Source of the DNA: Rutidosis leptorrhynchoides
Taxonomy: Eukaryota > Streptophyta > Magnoliopsida > Asterales > Asteraceae
Direction: 5' to 3'
Assembly: GCF_046630445.1 (NCBI RefSeq)
Contig: NC_092337.1
Span: 190,264,001-190,328,000, forward strand
DNA: 64,000 nucleotides
Part shown: positions 56,797 through 64,000 of the stretch, piece after piece
Numbering within the stretch: position 1 is the first letter of the stretch
Layout of the letters: each line of letters opens with the position of its first letter
The notes under the pieces: generated by a model
The model's database searches: none
Told to the model about the DNA's origin: nothing
The model's input: the letters and a program-made list of their open reading frames with translations, nothing else
Made by a program: the position numbers and the translations under genes

Positions 56797-59700
56797 GTAG
56801 ATAAGTGCCTGGCCGCGCGTTGCGGCGGCGAACAATAACGCGTGTTGCTTTTATATAGGTTTTATTATGTAGGTCATGGTATACATAGTTTAGATAATAT
56901 GTACATGTATAACATCGATATGTAGGAAGTCATATTACAGACAAATAACTGTAATCAAGAAGCACATTAAACCAGACAAAATCCATATCCATAGTTAATC
57001 TAATAGTGCTAAAACTAAAACTACTGAAGTTAGGATAAATGGAAGCGTGTATATATTCACAAAAGTAGACAACCAAATATCAGATCAAAAATGCAAACAA
57101 TTTATTGATCGTGACAATAAGAAACCAAAAAGCTGATGAAATGATAGGGCAATATCACCAATGCAACCTAAGATTAGAAGATTCTTCACCTATGCAACAA
57201 TATCCATATATACTTGCTACATATCAAACAATAGCCTCTTGGAGGGATGCAATTCCAGGAAGTTGATGCGGCGTATCAGTGAAAGAGTCATTGGCATACC
57301 AAAATACTCGTCTGAAGCTATTCCAAACATCAGACTATAATCAAGAGTAGAAACAATGCACTATTTGACATAGGGAGTACCAAAGCACATAATATGAAAA
57401 CAGTTACCTTCGTTCACTTGCTGCAAGAGAGAAGCATATGGTGAAGTAAAAATGTTCAACATTTGCATGGGCCCACGAGTTGTCAATGCTTGGTTTAGTT
57501 ATGTACATCCAATAATTATTTTCTTATTTAAGGAAGTTACTAAAAAGGGATAGTTATTAACATACTGTGACTCTGCGAGAAGAAAGATAGAACCTTGTAG
57601 TTTCTCGGTCGTGAGTTGTTAATGTATTGATGATTGATTAGTGTGGCAGCTGCGAGTTGAGTGTGTTGTGGAAAATATCTCACTAATCAATTATTCATTC
57701 AAACTCTTCAACGGTTAGATCTAAGTAGCAGTAGTTGGTCGGAGTTCCCGAAGCTGTAACTGTCCTGCATTATTAGTTGGCGCAAGTCAAATGGTTTCAA
57801 CAATATTAAAACTAAGCTATAACGATGTATGTAAGCGTTGTGGCTAATACAAATGGTTAGTGTTATTAGTAGCATGGGATATGGAGCACACGTTATTTGT
57901 CGATAATTTTGAGTCATCAAGATAATAAGTGGGAAGTAAATTGGCGAATGACACTTTAGCTACAAAATTATATGAAGTTTGTTTACGGCTCCAATTCTAG
58001 TAAATACGTAGTATATGTTTTCTTTTAGGTCTCCATCACTCCACTTTGTGTAGCGTTTTCCATTATGATTGTCATTCCCCTAAGTATAAACAATAACATA
58101 GACATAATTCTTAATAAAATTCTTCCACATTAAGAAATTCTAAACTGATGGATTCTGAAGTTGCAATATCACTAATCAAACATGTAAGAAAAATCTTGAA
58201 TAAGTAATTTGTCTGTTACACATTTTGTGTAAGTTTTACCCGCCATGATCGAAAAAACTTTAAACAAAATAAAATGTCATGAACGAAAAACAAATTTAAT
58301 CGTAGCAAGATCTGTAATAAAATGAAAAGTGCATTACAATCGCTAATGTCTCGATAAAAACATGTAACACCTCCACAATTAGATAATCATATACACATAA
58401 ACAGAGTAACACAAAAGCAAAGTAGATGACAACTAAATATTATACAAACCAAACAATCTTAGAAAATCACAATGCCTAGTCGAAAGCAAAAGACCTACCA
58501 ACAAAAAAGACCTACCAACAGCCCATAACAAATGCAAATGGCTAAACATACAAAAACATAAGGATTATCAAAATGGTAGTAAACAACCCGATTCACCAAA
58601 AAAAAAAAAAAAACATATAAAACGAAACTAAATTCCTACTTGCATGAATTAAGAACTGGCAAAACTTAAGTTGGCTTAATAAAGATAAAACACCCAAAAT
58701 ATATATTAACTATATATAAAAGTTGAAGTCAAAATTAATAACTAAAAAAAACAACTAATTCAGATCACCATATACAATATACCTTCAGTTGTAGGCATCA
58801 CTGATATTGCATATGGCAGACTGGAGTGAGAATGTGTTGTGCTGGAAAGTGTTGGGAAGAAATTAACAGATAAAGCACCAGCAGGTAGATACAAAAATAG
58901 AAACGACATTAAATCAGAATAAATTGATCCAATAGCGAAAGAAAAAGAACAAATTACAATTCATTATAAATGAACTTCGGAAGCATACTTGTAGCATTGG
59001 AAGTCCGACGCAATGAGAAATCGTCCATACTAGAAACACCAGCCGGCAGAGAAACAGGCTGAGAAACAGTATTCATTACACAGTTGGAACTACACTAAGT
59101 CATACATTGTGCACAAAATGCAGTAACTCAAAGTTCAATCTACCTATTAGAAGAGCTTTGACCTAACTAACAAACATACTTAAAAATTATACTACATGTA
59201 CTTATGTTAGTGTAAACATTTGACAAAAGATTATTGGCTACATATTTACCCCTTATACAATTCGATAAGCATTTATAGATACAACAATACAATGGTAGCT
59301 TAATCGACAATGTAATTCCGGCAAAAATAACAAAGAGGATAACATGTAATCAAGAGAAGAATATATACCTGTGTAGAGTTTTTTGAAGAAAAAAATAAAG
59401 AACAAATTAAAGTTCATCCAACGTCATACAAATGACAAAAATCGAAGAATAAAAAGTGTACATAATTAATTTGATGAATACTAAATAATAATAACTAAAT
59501 ATAGGTCAAAGTTATACCTTTGGAAGAAAATTAGAACAAATCCCAGTGATGGATGCTGAAGGATCGATGGATCAAAATTCAGTGGTTTCTACCAATAATT
59601 TAGCTCTTCAAAATGGTTGCAAACAACAATTTTAGTTCTTCAATCTCTGAATCATCTATGCTGAATAGCGTAAACAAAACCCTAAAACCTGGAAGATAGA

Positions 59701-60031
59701 CTATTGGTTTGGGATTTAGGATTTTGGATTTTTGGGTTTCAGTTTAATCATAGAAAAGGTAGATGCCGTTAGTCTGATCGCAGTAGAAGATACAGTAGAA
59801 ATTAATAGAAGAAGGAGGTGATTATGGGTACAAAGAATGACCTTGTTTATAGTAGTGATCAGTACATATTCACATACTCTCGCTGTTGGCGATGGAGATA
59901 ATTGATTTGGAAGAAGGAGTGATAGTTGGATACAGAATTATTTATCTGGTAATTTTAGTGGTTTAGATTAATTGTCGTATTTAGGTAGTTAGACGACGCA
60001 ATTTGGTTTGTGTTTTAGTATATAAGAGAAA
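56797..60031 (-). mobile_element. Probable non-autonomous Helitron
   Basis: In minus sense the left end reads TCTCTTATATACTAAAAC (60029 down), like plant Helitron 5' ends. Near the other end a hairpin GCCGC-AACGC-GCGGC (56812-56826) lies about 15 bases before a terminal CTAC. The canonical end would be CTRR, so the end is imperfect. The unit-2 paralogue near 61790 lacks the insertion, which supports the borders. The flanks are A on the 5' side and T on the 3' side in minus sense. About 3.2 kb, no Rep/helicase frame and no recognisable captured gene. Confidence 0.6.
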
Positions 60032-60220
60032 TGACTTTAGTTACATTATGATTTTTTATATTTTTCACTTTGATTTTTTTATGTTTTCAAACTTGAAGTA
60101 GTTCGATTTTCCGATTTGTTTGGCTTCATTTGCTTCTTGAGGTTGTAGGTCTCTTTCGGTTGATTGTGTGTCGTTGACTTTAGTTGTTTTGCCTCGTTTA
60201 GTAAGTTGGTTTGTTATCTT

Positions 60221-60542
60221 TTTTTTTTGAACTGCGAAGGATTTTATTAAAAACCGAACCACACCGCCTTAGCAAGGCACTAGGGCGGAGGGCCAACAAA
60301 TACAATGATTTGACAAGCCATGAGTTCCAACTACAATTACATTTGCTTCTACTAACAATCCAATTAAAAGAAAAATTTCTTATGGAATCAAACAAAATCT
60401 GTATCTTCATACGAGGAGAACCAAGAAGCACGTTATTGCGGTATCTCCAAAGCATCCACAGAACTACAGAAGAGCTCCAACAATCGCAAATAACTTGAAT
60501 TTGGCCACGGCTGTAATTAGGCTTCAATGTGGAATTGCAAAT
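60221..60542 (-). mobile_element. 5'-truncated LINE insertion with 17-base duplication
   Basis: AGTTGGTTTGTTATCTT flanks it at 60204-60220 and 60543-60559. The plus strand starts with a T-run, so the element is minus-strand with a poly(A) tail. A minus-strand frame carries LWMLWRYRNNVLLGSPRMKI and FSFNWIVSRSKCNCSWNSWL, the end of plant L1-type ORF2. Only about 320 bp remain. Confidence 0.85.
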
Positions 60543-60924
60543 AGTTGGTTTGTTATCTTAAGGTTGTAATCGTTTAGTTGTATTAGGCTTCAATGTGTTT
60601 CTGTTATGCATAGAATCTCCCATTGTATCTTTGTTTGTCTTTCATTTTTGTGATGGAAACCTTGATTTATAAAAGTTCTTAGTTCTTTTAAAACAATAAA
60701 AGTTTAACACTAATCTCGATTAAAACTTACATATACATATGATGTTAGTTGTATAGTTTGGGAGCAAGGGTAAGGGGAGTAGGGTTAAGGGTGTTTAAAC
60801 ATTCAAATTAAAAGTATTTAATTTGAAAATCTAATCGAATGAAGCTTAAAAAATTGATGAATTTGTATAATCGATTGTCAATTCGCATTACAAATGTAAG
60901 TTTGATTTTTGTTTTTGAATTCAG

Positions 60925-60928
<4 letters not shown>

Positions 60929-61008
<80 letters not shown>
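60929..61008. repeat. (TA)n microsatellite
   Basis: Left flank of foldback copy 2. Confidence 0.95.
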
Positions 61009-61011
<3 letters not shown>

Positions 61012-61708
61012 GTAGGATCAAGAGGGAAGTAACCATTCGGGGGGAAGCGGGGGGAAGCAAAAACTTTTTTTTTTTGGTTTTTGAAAAAACTTTGTTCACG
61101 AACATTATAGATAAGATGAAAATATGAACATTTAGTAGAGACACTTTGTGATAAATATTTTTATTTTGGCGGGAAAACACTCGAAGAAGTAATATATAAC
61201 AATTATCGTGTTTTTCGAGCGTATTTTGATGTTTTAGCTATTGGGGTTTAGATATTAGGGTTTAGATATTAGGGTTTATAGGGTTTAGATATTAGGGTTT
61301 AGAAATTTAGGGTTTAGGGTTTATAATTAGGATTTAGATTGAGTTTTTAACACGAACGGTTTAGAGTTTAGGGTTTAGGGTTTAGGGTTTGGTGTTTTGG
61401 GTTTATGGAATAAACTCAAAACCCAAAACCCTAAACTCTAAACTCTAAATCGGGCTAAATTTTACTTCACAAAATATGGAAAAAAACGTTCATATTCTTC
61501 ACGAACAATATTATCTTGAATGTTATTTTTGTCGATCGTTTTCCCGCCTAAATAATAACATTCATCACGAAGTGTCTCTTCTAAATGTTCATATTTTCGT
61601 GTGATCTTGATGCCGGAAAAAAAATTCAAAAAAACGAAAAAAAAAAAAAAAAAAAATTTTTGCTTCCCCCAGCTTCCCCCCGATTGGTTACTTCCCCATT
61701 GATCCTGC

Positions 61709-61711
<3 letters not shown>
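61009..61711. mobile_element. (TA)n-embedded foldback element, copy 2 (inverted relative to copy 1)
   Basis: About 703 bp. Left end GTGGTAGGATCAAGAGGGAAG equals the reverse complement of the copy 1 right end. The right end, reverse-complemented, begins GGGGCAGGATCAATGGGG like the copy 1 left end. Core TTTAGGG/CCCTAAA repeats. Flanked by (TA)n on both sides. Short open frames crossing the borders are incidental. Confidence 0.78.

Positions 61712-61743
<32 letters not shown>
61712..61743. repeat. (TA)n microsatellite
   Basis: Right flank of foldback copy 2, about 15 TA units. Confidence 0.95.
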
Positions 61744-61748
<5 letters not shown>

Positions 61749-61858
61749 CACAAAACAATTTCAAAACCAACAATATCGATTATTTATAACGATTTTGGTT
61801 ACATTATGATTTTTTATATTTTTCAGTTTTCTAAGTTTTGAAACTAGTAGTAGTTCGA

Positions 61859-62175
61859 TTTTGCTTTTAGATAGGTAAACAAAAATAACTGAAAAAATTG
61901 AAAATCGAATTGATAAATTTCTCAATTAAGGTTGAGAAAGTCAAGGTTTAAATACCTTTAACGTCGGCTGATCGGAGAATAACTACCCCTCATTCTACAT
62001 TAAATTTTACATTAAATTTGGCGTTATAAGGTTTAGGTTGAGTATGTATTACTAGTCGTTCGCTATTTTTTTTCTTTTTGTTTCATTTGATTCCGTTACT
62101 AAATAATTTAAATCTTTTTCTAAAATCAACATAAATTTGACATTAAATGTTATTTTTTTGTTTTTTTTTTTTTTT
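61859..62175. other. No gene seen
   Basis: AT-rich, with a long T-run just before the copia LTR. Nothing recognised. Confidence 0.4.
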
Positions 62176-62402
62176 TGTTATCTAAGAAGTTGGGGTTCTA
62201 TGTTTATAAAAATTGATTGAAGATGATTTCTTCTGGTATTTTGTTAATAATCGATATATAGAAGAGAATTACAGAGATGGGTATATATATACCCAATTAA
62301 GAGACCTGCAATATTAAGGAAACCCAATATGTCTACAACTAGGAAACTGATCTGAGGTAAAATTATTTATTTAATATATATCCTAATATATAAATCTCAA
62401 CA
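62176..62402 (-). mobile_element. Copia LTR (3' LTR)
   Basis: 227 bp, TGTTATCTAAG...TCTCAACA. In minus sense it follows the PPT TTGCGGGGGAG (62413-62403). It contains a palindromic TATA-like site GGGTATATATATACCC near 62280. The other LTR is not in the window. Confidence 0.7.
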
Positions 62403-62650
62403 CTCCCCCGCAAGTTGAAATGTGTAAATCTCGAACATCCAACTTGGCACGCAAGAATTCAAAACGATCCAATCCTTAGGCTTTTGAAAAATATCAGTTT
62501 CCACAACTTGTAGTAAGCTTTCCCAATACATCGTTGAGGAGTCTTCCGTTGACTAGTCAATCACGAGCTAGCCTTCAATCTTGTTCAGTCGATTCCCTAC
62601 TTGAACCTCTTTGTTTTTTTTCTTTCGATCATCAAATTGTATTTGGTTCA
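62403..62650 (-). pseudogene. Copia RNase H end and PPT
   Basis: Minus-strand translation near the PPT gives a FLRAKLDVRDLHIST-type ending, typical of the end of copia RNase H frames, with an in-frame stop upstream. Cut at 62650 by an LTR insertion. Confidence 0.6.
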
Positions 62651-63447
62651 TGAAGCGACCCGACCCAATCCAAAAGGACGAATACAATATCATATGGTTA
62701 CATCGCGAGGTATTTGACCTCTATATGATACATTTTACAAACATTGCATTCGTTTTAAAAGACAAACTTTCATTACATCGAAAGATGACAGGCATGCATA
62801 CAATTTCAATATCCAAACAATGAATGACCTAATCTGTCATTTAATTAATAATAATATTTATTAAACTCAACGATTTGAATGCAACGTCTTTTGAAATATG
62901 TCATGAATGACTCCAAGTGATATCCTTAAAATGAGCGAATGCACAGCGGAAGATTTTTTTAATACCTGAGAATAAACATGCTTTCAAGTGTCAACCAAAA
63001 GGTTGGTGAGTTCATTAGTTTATCATAATCATTCATTTTTATTAATTTAATAGACCACAAGATTTTCATTTCATTTTTCATAGACATCATCTCATATCAG
63101 GCATTTCGCAAACTGCATAGAGATAAAAATCATTCATATGGTGAACGCTTGATAACCGAACTAACAGGATGCATATAGAATATCCCCATCATTCCGGGAC
63201 TCTCATCGGATATGATAATCGAAGTACTAAAGCATTCCTAACTCGAATGGGACGTGTCAAGGTCTATAGATCTATCTTTAGGATTCGCGTCAATTAGGGG
63301 TCATTTCCCTAATTCTTAGGCTACCAAGCTAAAAAGGGGCATATTCGATTCGATAATCCAACCATAGAATAAATTTGTGCTACTTGTGTCTATTTCGTAA
63401 AGCATTTATAAAAAACAGCGCATGTATTCTCAGTCCCAAAAATATAT
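62651..63447 (-). mobile_element. LTR of the 18215-22185 family, partial
   Basis: Starts TGAAGCGACCC on the plus strand and follows 18215-18975 closely: GCGAGGTATTTGACCTCTAT, CATTGCATTCGTTTT, AGATCTATCTTTAGGATTCG. Interrupted at 63448 by another LTR, so its end is not visible. Confidence 0.8.
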
Positions 63448-64000
63448 TGTCACACCCCCAAAATGGACCAGGGGTAATTGTGACCAATCATATCATAACA
63501 CAGTTGTATAAACGAGAACGACTCTATATGAGACTTTTTAAATAAAACCTTTGTCAATAAAACAGCGGAAGCAGTAATACATGTTTACATTATTATTAAA
63601 ACGTAAAATAAATGTTTATGAACTAAAATATAATATTCGATGTGGACTCCATGCAAGCATCAAATCTATCATCACAAAGTTGCAAACAACTAGCTCAATC
63701 ATCACCTGAGACAAAACATGCTTAAAGTGTCAACCAAAAAGGTTGAGTGAAATTCACAGGTTTATAAATAATATCCAAAGTTTTAGACCACAAGATTTAG
63801 TTTAAAGTTGATTGATATAGAAATATCAATCTAAAGGTGTTGCTGCATTTTGTAATATCGCTACTAAACAAGTTTACCCTATGACACCTTGTACTGTCAG
63901 TGTCGTGGAATCATTATTATGTAACCAAAGACCAACGGTCGAATGGTTAGAGACGTTACTCTCAATAGGCCTACTCACAATAATTAAGTTTGCATTTAAA
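63448..64000 (-). mobile_element. LTR continuing past the window edge
   Basis: Begins TGTCACACCCCC. It shares the AGACCACAAGATTTA block seen in neighbouring LTR families. No coding domain in the visible 553 bp; orientation is inferred from similarity to the other LTRs. Confidence 0.6.

Larger units (their letters stand above)
55135..60105. repeat. Tandem duplication, unit 1 (holds solo LTR and Helitron)
   Basis: Shares ordered blocks with unit 2 (60106-61858): GTTGTAGGTCTCTTT, GGTTTGTTATCTTAAGG, AGGCTTCAATGTGTTT, GGAAACCTTG, GTTAGTTGTATAGTTTGGGAG, GAAGCTT..AAAATTGATGAAT, ATTCGCATTACAAATGTAAG, (TA)n, AACAATAT..ATTGTTTATAA and GTTACATTATGATTTTTTAT. Boundaries approximate. Without insertions each unit is about 0.8-1 kb. 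Confidence 0.75.
60106..61858. repeat. Tandem duplication, unit 2 (holds LINE tail and foldback)
   Basis: Partner of 55135-60105. The LINE tail and foldback element are absent from unit 1. Confidence 0.75.

Noticed and set aside
57708-57920. 70-codon minus-strand ORF in the Helitron-like region
   Set aside because: Short, no motif, and within expectation for AT-rich non-coding DNA.

Overview
This window is repeat-rich plant nuclear DNA. I found no ordinary single-copy host gene, no rRNA or tRNA gene and no CRISPR array. Almost everything recognisable is a plant transposable element: Athila-type Ty3/gypsy elements with tRNA-Asp-like primer binding sites, a Tekay/Del-like chromovirus with 3.4 kb LTRs, a Ty1/copia element, several solo LTRs, a probable Helitron, a LINE tail and two foldback elements sitting inside (TA)n microsatellites. 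That mix, with deep nesting, points to a large-genome flowering plant. The LTR types remind me of Asteraceae, but that is recall and not proof.

Layout. 1-2900: 5' end (gag, PBS, LTR) of a minus-strand Athila element that continues off the left edge. 2901-5760: remnants of another minus-strand Athila-type element (ORF-1/env-like fragment, PPT-like site) and a striking array of hairpins at about 3.2-4.05 kb. 5761-8552: a solo LTR with a perfect target duplication. 8558-13050: a minus-strand Athila element with broken gag, protease and integrase tail, its PBS, and then an LTR starting at 13054. That LTR is split at 14137 by a 34.5 kb plus-strand Athila insertion (14138-48631, target duplication ATGAC) and resumes at 48632-49949.

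The inserted Athila itself holds three later insertions. A 4 kb solo LTR (18215-22185) lies inside its integrase. A 13.4 kb Tekay-like element (24060-37486, duplication CCCTA) lies in its 3' internal region. An 8 kb copia element (38717-46761, duplication AAAGT) lies in its 3' LTR. LTR divergence judged by eye (Athila most, copia less, Tekay least) agrees with the nesting order.

49950-54250 is the internal part of yet another minus-strand Athila-like element, reduced to a protease-like ORF and small ORFs, with PBS at 54228 and LTR from 54251. About 55.1-61.9 kb is a tandem duplication whose two copies carry different insertions: a solo LTR and a Helitron-like element in copy 1, a LINE tail and a (TA)n-embedded foldback element in copy 2. 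62.2-64 kb holds a copia LTR with a coding tail, interrupted by a 4-kb-family LTR, which is interrupted in turn by another LTR at the right edge.

The most unusual content is the Tekay-like element. Between its PBS and gag, on the coding strand, it carries two intact extra ORFs: an F-box protein resembling the plant At2g35280-like group, and a 199-residue acidic protein I do not recognise. The other strong candidates are the covarying hairpin array at 3447-4049, hairpins placed just before polypurine tracts in several Athila families, and the (TA)n-embedded foldback elements with an inverted telomere-like core.
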